Source of the DNA: Betaproteobacteria bacterium
GTDB lineage: Bacteria > Pseudomonadota > Gammaproteobacteria > Burkholderiales > SG8-39
Reading direction: 5' to 3'
NCBI GenBank assembly: GCA_016713125.1
Contig: JADJPT010000009.1
Span: forward strand, 1-64,000
DNA length: 64,000 nucleotides
Below the pieces are notes generated by a model. That model had not been told where the DNA came from. It made no database searches and saw only the letters and a list, made by a program, of their open reading frames with translations. Shown here one piece after another: positions 46,574 to 55,168 of the stretch; the stretch's first letter is position 1; the number at the start of each line of letters is the position of its first letter. Position numbers and translations under genes: made by a program.

Positions 46574-47922
46574 CCGAACCTATACAAGCAAACAGCCGGA
46601 ACATTGCTGCAGAACTGCTCGAGTTCCAGCGCAAGCTGCAGGCCTGCAAGTCCCTGCGCGAGCTGGCGTTCGTCGCCGTCAATGACAGCCTGCCGGTGTT
46701 GCATTTCGATCAGGCCGTAATCTGGCAGTACGACACGCGTTCCAGCGTCGTCGTCGAGGCCGTCTCTGGCCTTGCCGAACTCGCGCCGGAGGCGCCATAC
46801 GCACAGTGGCTGACTCGCGCGGTGGCGCATTTTGTATCCGCGCCCGGGCAGCCGGTCGTCTCTTCGCCGCTCGCGGATCTTCCTGATGCACTGTCGGAGG
46901 ACGGGGCCGAGTGGGTGCACGATCACTTGCTACATTGTGCGTTGACCACGCCGGACGGGGCGACGGTGGGCGGACTGCTCTTTACCCGGGCCCAGCCATT
47001 CTCCGACATTGATAGGGCGGTAGCGCAGTGGACCGGCGCATCGGTGGGATTCACCCTGTGGGCTTGGCGGCGGGACTATCGGCCCGTTCGACGCTGGTTG
47101 CAGAGCGTGTCGACGCGGCGGTTGGTTGCCGGAGCAGCGATCATCGCGGTGCTGCTCGCAGTCGTCCCAGTGCGACTCAGCGCGCTGGCCAGTGCGGAGA
47201 TCACACCGCTGCGACCGATTCCCATCACATCCCCGGTGGAAGGCGTTGTCGATACGGTCAATGTACAGCCAAATCAGATCGTAAAAGCTGACGAGTTGCT
47301 GGTGGTGTTGAACGACACCACGACGCGCAATCGCCTCGAGGTGTCCTTGAAGGCGTTGGACATTGCACGTGCGGATTTGCAGCGTGCCATCAACAAGTCC
47401 TTTACCGACGAAGCGAGCAAGGGCGAAATCAACGTCCTGGATGCCAGGGTTCGCGAGAAGGCGGCCGAAGTCTCCTACCTGACCGAGCTACTGGACAAAT
47501 ACACCATCTCCGCCCCCCAAGGCGGACTGGCAATCTTCGCCGACGGCGATGAGTGGCGCGGTCGTCCGGTTCAGCCCGGGGAGAAAATCATGACGATTGC
47601 GGATCCCTCGCTTGTGCAGGCAACGGTATACCTGTCTCCAGAGGATGCGGTGCAGCTGGAGATTGGCGCGGAAGTCTCCGTAATACTCAATGTGGACCCG
47701 CTCAATCCGCTCAAGGCCAGGATCGTGCAAACGAGTTACGAGACTGTCACTTTGCCGGACAACAGCCTGGCCTACGTGATTAAGGCTGAGCTCGATGCGG
47801 GCAGTGCGCTCCCGCGAATCGGACATCGTGGCACTGCCAAGGTGTATGCCGAGAAAGTCTCGCTCGGCTATTACCTGATGCGCAAGCCGATCCTGTTCGT
47901 ACGTAAGACTTTCGGCATCTGA
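46570..47922 (+). CDS. GAF-domain HlyD-family inner-membrane adaptor
   Basis: A 450-residue protein starting at GTG 46570, inside the previous stop (GTGA). Residues 1-155 resemble a GAF-type sensor domain ('LRELAFVAVNDSLPVLHFDQ', 'HCALTTPDGATVGGLLFTRA'). One membrane helix follows near 183-205 ('LVAGAAIIAVLLAVVPVRLS'). The rest is a HlyD adaptor with barrel-sandwich motif 'ITSPVEGVVDTVNVQPNQIV', a coiled-coil hairpin and a beta-barrel ('ADPSLVQATVYLSPEDAVQL'). The topology places the GAF domain in the cytoplasm, so a cytoplasmic signal may gate export. Confidence 0.83.
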   Translation: MTEPIQANSRNIAAELLEFQRKLQACKSLRELAFVAVNDSLPVLHFDQAVIWQYDTRSSVVVEAVSGLAELAPEAPYAQWLTRAVAHFVSAPGQPVVSSPLADLPDALSEDGAEWVHDHLLHCALTTPDGATVGGLLFTRAQPFSDIDRAVAQWTGASVGFTLWAWRRDYRPVRRWLQSVSTRRLVAGAAIIAVLLAVVPVRLSALASAEITPLRPIPITSPVEGVVDTVNVQPNQIVKADELLVVLNDTTTRNRLEVSLKALDIARADLQRAINKSFTDEASKGEINVLDARVREKAAEVSYLTELLDKYTISAPQGGLAIFADGDEWRGRPVQPGEKIMTIADPSLVQATVYLSPEDAVQLEIGAEVSVILNVDPLNPLKARIVQTSYETVTLPDNSLAYVIKAELDAGSALPRIGHRGTAKVYAEKVSLGYYLMRKPILFVRKTFGI

Positions 47923-47951
47923 AACCGTAGGACGGATTCGTCAGCCGGCCT

Positions 47952-49886
47952 TCAGTCCAGCAATTTCGGCCGTCCGGATGCATATCCCTGGAATCCGGCA
48001 ATCCCGATATCAGCCAGCTCCTTGGTCATGGACATATCCTCGACGCCTTGCGCGATTAGAGGGATCTCCAGCGGCTGCAGCATGCGCAGCATGGCCTCCA
48101 CGATGAAACGCACGTCCCGTCGCGCGCCGATCTCCCTCGTGAATATGGGTGCGATCTTGATGTAGGCGGGCCGTAGAGCGTGTACCAGGGACAATGCGTC
48201 CCGGTCGAGTTCGAAGTTGTCCAGTGCCAGCCGGCTGCCGAGATGAGCCAGTTCTGCCGAGAATTCCTTGCAGAGTTCCGGGTAGCGGCTGGCCGAGAAT
48301 CCGGTCATTTCAAATGCCAGACGTCGAGCGGAAGCGGGGTCCGCCTGCAGCAGATCGCGTAGTGCCAGACGGAATCCAGGGTCCGAGACGCTTTGCCGGG
48401 AAACATTCAGACTGATGTCATTCGGCAATTCCGGATGGCGGCCCATGGCTTCGATAGCGCGACCGATCGCTTTGCGGTCCAACACGGGCAGCAGGCCGAA
48501 CTGACTGGCGACCGGAACGAACGACGCGGCCGGAATCGGCGTGCCGTCAAGACTGTCCAGACGCGACATGAGCTCCATGTGCAGTACCCGCCCGCCTGCC
48601 AGCGCCAGGGCTGGCTGGCTCAGCAGGGATATCCGACCGTCCGCGATCGCCGACTCGATCTCCCTAAGCAGTCCGGAAGCGTCGCGATCCCCACTGCCAG
48701 AGACGAGGGTCACGTCGCCTTGCCTCGGACCAGCCGACAATGCCGCTTCGGCATCCGCAGCCAACCGCGCAAAGCTGGTCGTCGCCCCCCCGAAATGAGC
48801 GATGCCTGCGCGCAGCGAGCTGCCTTCTGGCAATCCTTTCGTCTGCAAGCCGGCCGTCCAACCCGCAAGTCTCTCTCCCGCCCAAGCCGAGGCCGCCTGA
48901 GCAGATGTGTCCACCAGCAGGACCGCAAGGGTCGGTCCCTGCCATCGACCAATTACCGCTCGGCGATCCTTGATCCCGGCCCGCAGCGTCTCCGCCAGTG
49001 TGCACAGCACCGCATTGCCTCGCGCCAGGCCGAACACGCGATTGACCTCCTCCAAGCCGGCGAGGGAGAACAGGGCCAGCGCGCCTTCGTACACTTCGCC
49101 GCCTTGCCCGATCAGTGCGGAAGCGGTTTGCTCGAAGCCGCGACGGTTCAGCTCTCCCGTGACCGCGTCCTCGAAAGCTTCCCTGCGCAGCTTCTCCGCT
49201 CGCGCAGATTCTTCGGCGATGGCTTCCCGGACCTTGCGCGAGAGGGAGTTCATGGCGTCGGTCACACGTCGAAGTTCGCGCGTATCCGGAAGAACTGAAA
49301 TCGAGACGAAATCCCTATTGCTGATGGCGGTTGCTGCATGCTCGATTTCAGCCAGCGGGCGCAGGATTCCGGAGAGGTAGCGGCGCACGGCGAGCAACGC
49401 CAGCGCGAACAGCGCTCCCAGCCACGCAAGCGTGGCGATAGCGGTTTCCCAAAGCTGCTGATAGGCGAACTGCGGGTGCATGCGCACAGTCACTGAACCA
49501 AGCTGTCGCCAGCCAGCGCTGATCAGCGCCTTTCCGGTCGGACCTTCGAGTGGAACGAGCGCGAGGAACCAGGCAGGAACGCGGGACTCGTGCGACGCGA
49601 GTTTGCGTGCCATGACGATTTCTCCACGCGTGGTCCTCACTTCAATCAACGCGTAGTAGCCGCGATCGAACACAGGATTGATCATAGTTTCGAGGAGCGA
49701 AGGGTCAAGTGACTGAACGCGGGAGCCCAGCGAGAGCGCAAGTGAAGTTGCCGTCTCGTTGGCGTGCGCATCCAGTTGCTTCTCCAAATGGCTGCGCGCA
49801 GAAGAAACGTAGATCGCTTCGATCCCGATCAGCAGTGCGAGGAATGCAGCGGTGATGCCGGCAAGCAACTGTCTGGCGAGTGTCAT
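47952..49886 (-). CDS. lapD: LapD-like c-di-GMP receptor with degenerate GGDEF and EAL domains
   Basis: A 644-residue inner-membrane receptor. An N-terminal helix (LLAGITAAFLALLIGIEAIY) is followed by a periplasmic LapD/MoxY-like domain, a second helix ('ATLAWLGALFALALLAVRRY'), a HAMP-like linker, and GGDEF then EAL domains. The GGDEF signature is lost (WQGPT in 'GRWQGPTLAVLLVD'), and the EAL motif reads MEL ('LHMELMSRLDSL'), so it should bind but not make or break c-di-GMP. In the Pseudomonas paradigm LapD sequesters the protease LapG at high c-di-GMP. It is 16 bases downstream of lapG and converges on the adaptor gene. ATG 49886 fits the first helix. Confidence 0.9.
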   Translation of the reverse strand: MTLARQLLAGITAAFLALLIGIEAIYVSSARSHLEKQLDAHANETATSLALSLGSRVQSLDPSLLETMINPVFDRGYYALIEVRTTRGEIVMARKLASHESRVPAWFLALVPLEGPTGKALISAGWRQLGSVTVRMHPQFAYQQLWETAIATLAWLGALFALALLAVRRYLSGILRPLAEIEHAATAISNRDFVSISVLPDTRELRRVTDAMNSLSRKVREAIAEESARAEKLRREAFEDAVTGELNRRGFEQTASALIGQGGEVYEGALALFSLAGLEEVNRVFGLARGNAVLCTLAETLRAGIKDRRAVIGRWQGPTLAVLLVDTSAQAASAWAGERLAGWTAGLQTKGLPEGSSLRAGIAHFGGATTSFARLAADAEAALSAGPRQGDVTLVSGSGDRDASGLLREIESAIADGRISLLSQPALALAGGRVLHMELMSRLDSLDGTPIPAASFVPVASQFGLLPVLDRKAIGRAIEAMGRHPELPNDISLNVSRQSVSDPGFRLALRDLLQADPASARRLAFEMTGFSASRYPELCKEFSAELAHLGSRLALDNFELDRDALSLVHALRPAYIKIAPIFTREIGARRDVRFIVEAMLRMLQPLEIPLIAQGVEDMSMTKELADIGIAGFQGYASGRPKLLD

Positions 49887-49902
49887 GATCTGCTCTCTTC
49901 GT

Positions 49903-50595
49903 TCATAGCGATGCTTCGGCGGCCAGGCGATCGAGAAGCGATCGCCAGGCACGGATCTGCGACGGTTGGGAACGGCGATCGCCCTGAACCATGCGCACTT
50001 CGTCGTCATTGAAGCTGTACACCGGATCCAGGTCGGAGCGCTCCGAAGCAGGACGTATGCGGTTCTCAAGGTTGTCCAGGATCAGCGGTTCGGCGTCCGG
50101 CGTCGGGTAGTAAGCGAGCACCATGTGTGCCTGATTCAGCCGCAATGAGCGAACGTACGTGATGCGCAATCTCTCGACCGGTACGCCCAGTTCCTTCAGC
50201 AGAAAGTACTTGGCGATCGCAAAATCCTCGCAGTCGCCACCGTTGCTGGCGACCATCTCGGCAGGTGTGGCCCAATAGTCGATCATGCTCCAGTGCACCG
50301 AGTCGTCGACGAAACGAATGCGGTTGAACCACACGTTTACTACCTGCAGGGCCTCCGCTTCGCGACCGCGCGCGGCCTGCAGGCGGTCGGTCATGGGGGG
50401 CGTGCGCTGCTCCTTTCCGAAGCCTACCCAGCGGTTCATGTATCCGCGCGCAGCCGGGCCGAAGCGCTGCTCCATGCGCGTCACGAGATTGGGACCTACC
50501 CGAGTGGTGTAGCCGAGTTCGGCAAAAGCCATCGCGGCCGAAAGCGCCAGTGAGGCGAACAGCAGGTGGCGCCAGCCGGTCGTGGTCCGATTCAT
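49903..50595 (-). CDS. lapG: LapG-like periplasmic cysteine protease (BTLCP family)
   Basis: A 230-residue bacterial transglutaminase-like cysteine protease with an N-terminal export signal (LLFASLALSAAMAFA). The catalytic triad is visible: Cys122 in NGGDCEDFAIAKY, His157 in LNQAHMVLAYY, and Asp174 in LILDN. The Asp-Cys-Glu-Asp cluster also matches the calcium-binding site of LapG. LapG cleaves giant adhesins and releases them from the cell when LapD lets go of it. The neighbouring adhesin is the natural candidate substrate, though the gene pair lies on the opposite strand. Confidence 0.9.
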   Translation of the reverse strand: MNRTTTGWRHLLFASLALSAAMAFAELGYTTRVGPNLVTRMEQRFGPAARGYMNRWVGFGKEQRTPPMTDRLQAARGREAEALQVVNVWFNRIRFVDDSVHWSMIDYWATPAEMVASNGGDCEDFAIAKYFLLKELGVPVERLRITYVRSLRLNQAHMVLAYYPTPDAEPLILDNLENRIRPASERSDLDPVYSFNDDEVRMVQGDRRSQPSQIRAWRSLLDRLAAEASL

Positions 50596-51114
50596 CGCGT
50601 TTGGCGGAACGGTTGCGGAGCCCGGGGATGCTAGCCTGGTGCAGGCAGCAACGCGAAGGATGTCGACACCCTCAGCGACCTTGCGCCCGCGAGCGGGAAA
50701 TGAACACCGTCTGGCCTTGCCTGCCGCAGCTGGTCGGGCGCGACGCGGCCGCGCAGCAACTGCTCAGCGCCGGTTCTGATCCCGGGAAATGCGGAAGGTG
50801 GGGACATCGATATCAGCCTAGCAGGCTTGCAGTGCTGCGGCGAGCGGATTTCGCGCCCGACGCTGCGCGGCTTCCAGGAGGCTGCTTGGCTACGTAGGGG
50901 CACGCACAGGAAGCCTTTGGCCAATCTTTTCGCGTGGTTCGTCTTTGAAGATCACGTCGGCGTCCACAGGGGGCACCATGGAACTCAGCGGCTTTCTGAG
51001 CGCCTTCCTGCCTGCCGATCTGATGGGGCCTCCCATGAAATCCACGAGATTCATTCCTTAAGATCGGCCTCTGGAGCGGGATGCAGGGAAATATCCATAC
51101 TGAAAATGTTATAT
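50596..51114. other. Intergenic stretch without a recognisable gene
   Basis: 519 bases between lapG and the radical SAM gene. Short frames exist, for example 50978-51061 (27 residues, MELSGFLSAFLPADLMGPPM; AGGGGG upstream) and one beginning MNTVWPCLPQLVGRD near 50700, but none is convincing. The lapG promoter should lie at the left end. I see no RNA gene. Confidence 0.5.
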
Positions 51115-52248
51115 CTAGAAGAGTCTGAGCTGGCCCTGCGGTGCGGGCGGTAGAAAGCGCGAAGTGTCCAGATCGGGTGCCTCGCGTCCGCCGTGATCCT
51201 TGCCGTTCAGTCCCAGGCGTCTACAAGTGATAGTGAAACGCTGCCGCAGCAGTTCGGCGTAGGTGCCCGTGCCGCTCATGCGCGCACCGAAGTTTGGATC
51301 GTTGTCGCGACCGCCGCGCAATTGCTGCAGCACACTCATGACGTGCCCGGCACGCAGCGGATAGTGTGAGGCCAGCCAATCCCGGAACAGGCCCTTCAGT
51401 TCGTGAGGAAGCCGCATCAGGATGTAGGCGGCCATCGATGCTCCAGCGCCTCTGGCGGCCTCGAGAACCTCTTCCACACTCTTGTCCGACAAAGCCGGAA
51501 CCACCGGCGCCACCATCACTCCGCAGGGGATACCCGCCGCGGAGAGCGTCCGCAACGTATCCAGCCTCCGCTGCGGGCTGGCGGCGCGCGGTTCGAGGCG
51601 CCGTGCCAGACTGCGGTCCAATGTGCCGATCGAGACGAAAACCTTGACCAGGTTCTTGCCGGCCATGGGCGCGAGGAGATCCAGGTCGCGCTCGACCAAA
51701 GCAGACTTGGTGACCACGGTGAACGGGTGTTCGCACTCTGCCAGCAGCTCAACGATGCCGCGCGTGATGCGGTATCTGCGTTCCACGGGCTGGTAGGCGT
51801 CGGTGTTGGCGCCCAGTGCGATCGGCGAGGGCCGGTAGCCGGGCTTGGCGAGTTCGGCGGCCAGTAGCTCGCGCGCATTGATCTTGGCGTACAGCCGCGT
51901 CTCGAAGTCAAGTCCCGGAGAAAGCTCCAACCAGGCGTGACTGGGTCGTGCATAACAGTAGATGCAGCCATGCTCGCAGCCGCGATAGGGATTGATCGAC
52001 CGATCGAACGGCACGTCGGGAGAATCGTTCGAAGAAAGTATGGAGCGCGCCCGCTCCTCCACGACGGTTGTCTGCGGCGGTGCGAGCGCCTCGTCCTCCG
52101 GTGTCCAGCCGTCGTCAAACGCTTCCCGAATGCTGTTCTCGAAGCGTCCTTGCGGACGATTCAGCGCGCCGCGTGATCGGTTTACCGAATCAACGGCGGC
52201 GAAGTGGACGCGCACGGATTTCGTTTCGCTCACGGGTTCGCGGCTCAT
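51115..52248 (-). CDS. Radical SAM protein, PA0069/SplB-like family
   Basis: A 377-residue radical SAM enzyme with the cluster motif CEHGCIYC (Cys91, Cys95, Cys98). The preceding 'PFDRSINPYRG' and following 'YARPSHAWLELSPG' blocks are diagnostic of the PA0069 family, related to spore photoproduct lyase. Later 'GANTDAYQPVERRYRITR' is also conserved. The reaction is unknown; a DNA repair role is only suggested by homology. Start at 52248 (MSREPVSETK) or 52278; no strong ribosome binding site at either. Confidence 0.9.
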   Translation of the reverse strand: MSREPVSETKSVRVHFAAVDSVNRSRGALNRPQGRFENSIREAFDDGWTPEDEALAPPQTTVVEERARSILSSNDSPDVPFDRSINPYRGCEHGCIYCYARPSHAWLELSPGLDFETRLYAKINARELLAAELAKPGYRPSPIALGANTDAYQPVERRYRITRGIVELLAECEHPFTVVTKSALVERDLDLLAPMAGKNLVKVFVSIGTLDRSLARRLEPRAASPQRRLDTLRTLSAAGIPCGVMVAPVVPALSDKSVEEVLEAARGAGASMAAYILMRLPHELKGLFRDWLASHYPLRAGHVMSVLQQLRGGRDNDPNFGARMSGTGTYAELLRQRFTITCRRLGLNGKDHGGREAPDLDTSRFLPPAPQGQLRLF

Positions 52249-52325
52249 AGTCCCGACCGGTAGAATGGATCGCAGCAAGCTACAAGCCTAGTCCTACACC
52301 CACTGCGCAGGATGATACTGTATAT

Positions 52326-53501
52326 ATGAACAGTTCTCGCCGCAACGTCGCCCTGCTGGCCGCCTGCCAGGCGATGCTGTTCACCAACAATTCGACGCTG
52401 ATCGCGATCAACGGATTGGCAGGGCTGGCGCTTGCACCGGCGAAATCGCTGACGACGCTGCCGGTGACCTGCTGGGTGCTGGGCGGAGCCATCGCGACCA
52501 TGCCGGCCTCTCTTTACATGCGGCGCGTCGGCAGGCAGACCGGGCTGACCACCGGGGCGGGCTTCGGCATCCTGGGCGCATTGGTGTGCGCCGCCGGCGT
52601 GGCGCTGGCGAGTTTCTGGATACTCTGCCTGGGCGCTCTGCTGTGCGGAGCCTACAACGCCTTCGGCCAGTATTACCGCTTCGCGGCGGCCGATACGGCC
52701 CCCTCCGACTACAAGGCGCAGGCCATATCGCTGGTGCTTGCCGGGGGCCTGGTGGGCGGCATCATCGGCCCGACAGTCAGCCGCGGCACCGTGGATCTGC
52801 TTGCGCCGAAGTACGCCGGCGCGTACCTCTCGCTGATCGTGTTTGCGATCATAACCATGCTGATCCTGCGCTTCATTCGCATCCCCAACCCAACCGCCGC
52901 CGAACAGGCGGCCAGTGGCCGTCCGTTGCGCGAGATCATGGCGCAGCCGAAGTATGTGGTGGCCGTCCTGTCCGGTGCAGTCGGATTCGGCGTAATGAAC
53001 TTCCTGATGACCGCCACGCCGATCGCAATGGGCATCTGCGGGCATCCGTTCGGCGATGCGGCATTCGTCATCTCCTCGCACGTGATCGGCATGTTCGCGC
53101 CTTCTTTCTTCACAGGTGCGCTGATCAAGCGATTCGGAACCCTCAGCATCATTTTCGTCGGCGTATTGCTGAACGTGATCAGTATCGCCGGGGCGCTGTC
53201 CGGCCTGTCGGTGGCGCACTTCTGGTTCGCGCTTGTGATGCTTGGAGTGGGCTGGAACTTCATGTACATCGGCGGCACGACCCTGCTCACCGAGACCTAC
53301 CGCCCGGAGGAGCGTGCCAAGGCGCAAGGCTCGAACGACTTTCTCGTGTATGTGATGATGACCATCTCATCCGTGCTGTCCGGCCTGGCAATCACCACCG
53401 CAGGCTGGGAGCGCGTCAACCTGTCGGCCTTGCCGATGCTCGCCGTGGTGCTGGTGGCGTTGGGCTGGCTGGCGTTACGCAACCGGCGTGTCTCCGGCTG
53501 A
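52326..53501 (+). CDS. MFS transporter
   Basis: A 391-residue transporter with about 12 helices. The MFS motif between helices 2 and 3 is 'ATMPASLYMRRVGRQTGLTT'. The 'ALLCGAYNAFGQYYRFAAAD' and 'GGLVGGIIGPTVSRGTVDLL' segments resemble YfcJ-like or arabinose-efflux-type permeases. The substrate is unknown. It is followed 15 bases later by the PLP-enzyme gene and is divergent from the radical SAM gene with 77 bases between starts. Confidence 0.87.
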   Translation: MNSSRRNVALLAACQAMLFTNNSTLIAINGLAGLALAPAKSLTTLPVTCWVLGGAIATMPASLYMRRVGRQTGLTTGAGFGILGALVCAAGVALASFWILCLGALLCGAYNAFGQYYRFAAADTAPSDYKAQAISLVLAGGLVGGIIGPTVSRGTVDLLAPKYAGAYLSLIVFAIITMLILRFIRIPNPTAAEQAASGRPLREIMAQPKYVVAVLSGAVGFGVMNFLMTATPIAMGICGHPFGDAAFVISSHVIGMFAPSFFTGALIKRFGTLSIIFVGVLLNVISIAGALSGLSVAHFWFALVMLGVGWNFMYIGGTTLLTETYRPEERAKAQGSNDFLVYVMMTISSVLSGLAITTAGWERVNLSALPMLAVVLVALGWLALRNRRVSG

Positions 53502-53516
53502 GCCGAGGAGTCGACC

Positions 53517-54634
53517 ATGCCTGCATTTCTGCCAGCGCGTATTGGCCAGAGGGTCGAAGAGGTCGATACTCCGGCGCTGCTGATCGATCTCGACGTCTTT
53601 GAGCGCAATATCCGCAGGTTGAACGAGGCGCTCGCCGGCTTGCCGGTGCGCGTGCGCGCGCACGCCAAGACACACAAATGTCCGGAGATCGCCCTGCGAC
53701 AGATCGCGGCGGGCGCGGTAGGGGTGTGTTGCCAGAAGGTTTCCGAGGCTGAGGCCATGGTGCAGGGCGGCGTGCGCGACGTGCTAATCTCCAACGAAGT
53801 GGTCGGAGCGGCCAAGCTGGCGCGTCTGGCGCGCCTAGCGGGCAGCGCCACTCTGGGGATCTGCGTCGATCACGCACAGCAGGTTGCCGACCTGTCGAGG
53901 CAATGCAGTCTGAAGGCACAAGCATAGACGTGTACGTCGAGATTGACGTCGGTGCGCGGCGTTGCGGCGTATTGCCCGGGGCGCCGGCTGTGGAACTTGC
54001 GCGCCACATTACCGCAGCGCCAGGGCTGCGATTCGGCGGCCTGCAGGCGTATCACGGCTCCGCACAGCATGCTCGCAGCATGGCCGAGCGGCGTGCACGG
54101 ATCGCCGGTGCAATTGAGGCGGCGCGGCTGTCACGCGACCTGATCGTCGCTGCCGGAATCCCCTGCCCGAAGGTGATGGGCGCGGGGAGCGGGAGTTTCA
54201 TGTTCGAAGCAGCCAGCGGCGTCTACAACGAACTGCAACCGGGTTCCTATATCTTCATGGATGCCGACTATGGCCGCAACGAATGGGCGGAACCGCAGCC
54301 GCGATTCGAGCATGCATTGTTCGTGCTGGCGACAGTGATGAGCCGTCCTACGCCGGAACGCGTGGTGCTCGATGCGGGCCTCAAGGCCTCCAGCGTCGAT
54401 TCCGGCCTGCCGACCGTCTGGCAGCAGCCGGGTCTGGATTTCATGCGGATTTCCGACGAGCACGGCGTAGTCGAGGCGAGAGCCGGAGCGCGTGTGCCGG
54501 CGCTGGGCGAGAAGCTGATGTTGGTGCCCGGCCATTGCGATCCCACGGTCAATCTATACGACTGGTTCGTTTGCGTGCGCGGCGGCGTGGTGGAGGCGCT
54601 CTGGCCGATCAGTGCGCGCGGCGCCTTCTACTAG
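53517..54634 (+). CDS. DSD1-like PLP enzyme (D-threonine aldolase / D-serine dehydratase type), frameshifted near 53920
   Basis: Two frames form one fold type III PLP enzyme of about 373 residues. The first (MPAFLPARIGQRVEEVDTPA) holds the PLP lysine in RVRAHAKTHKCPE. It breaks after 'SRQCSLKAQ'. The second resumes at 'SIDVYVEIDVGARRCGVLPG' and carries the C-terminal metal-binding domain with VPGHCDPTVNLYD (His/Cys zinc ligands). One A missing in GGCACAAGCATAG explains the break. The family splits beta-hydroxy D-amino acids; the specific substrate is undetermined. Confidence 0.85.
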
Positions 54635-54644
54635 GAGGGACGGC

Positions 54645-55143
54645 ATGGCGGCTGGTAAGACGGGCAAGGTGTTTCTGAATTCGCCCCGGGTGTTCGATCC
54701 GAAGCATTTCACGCACAGCGTTGCGGTGACCGGGGAAAGCTCGTGTTCCTCGCCGGACAGGTGAGCTACGACCGGGAAGGCCGGGTGCTCGGCAAGGGGA
54801 TATCCGCGCGCAATGCGAGCGTGTCTTCGAATGTATTGGACACAATCTGGCCATCGCAGGAGCAGGCTTTCACGACATCATCAAGTTGAACGCATATCTG
54901 GTGGCAAGCACGCCCGAGGCAATACGGGTTTACCGGGATGTCCGTTCCCGCTATCTGAATGCCGCGCAACTGCCGGCGAGCACCTTGGTCGGGGTGGAAT
55001 CGCTGGCGCATGCCGACCTGCTGATAGAAGTCGAGGCGATCGCCTGTGTGCAGGTGCCCGCCCCGGCTCGCAAGACCGCGGCAGCGCGGCGCCCGCGCAA
55101 GCGTGCGGTACATGCGGCCAAGAAGCGCGCGCCCAGGCGCTGA
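54645..55143 (+). CDS. RidA family protein with basic Ala/Lys/Arg-rich tail, two frame breaks
   Basis: Three frames combine into one RidA/YjgF-type deaminase fold. The start 'KVFLNSPRVFDPKHFTHSVA' runs to 'VTG', resumes as 'KLVFLAGQVSYDREGRVLGK', then as 'DIRAQCERVFECIGHNLAIA' and ends past 'YLVASTPEAIRVYRDVRSRY'. Missing Gs in ACCGGGGAAAG (about 54735) and CAAGGGGATATCC (about 54798) explain both breaks. The conserved C-terminal Glu region ('LADADLLIEVEAIA'-like, here AHADLLIEVEAIA) is present. An unusual histone-H1-like tail of about 28 residues follows, rich in Arg, Lys and Ala. Confidence 0.78.
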
Positions 55144-55168
55144 ACCCGAAGGCGGCTTTGCACCCGGG

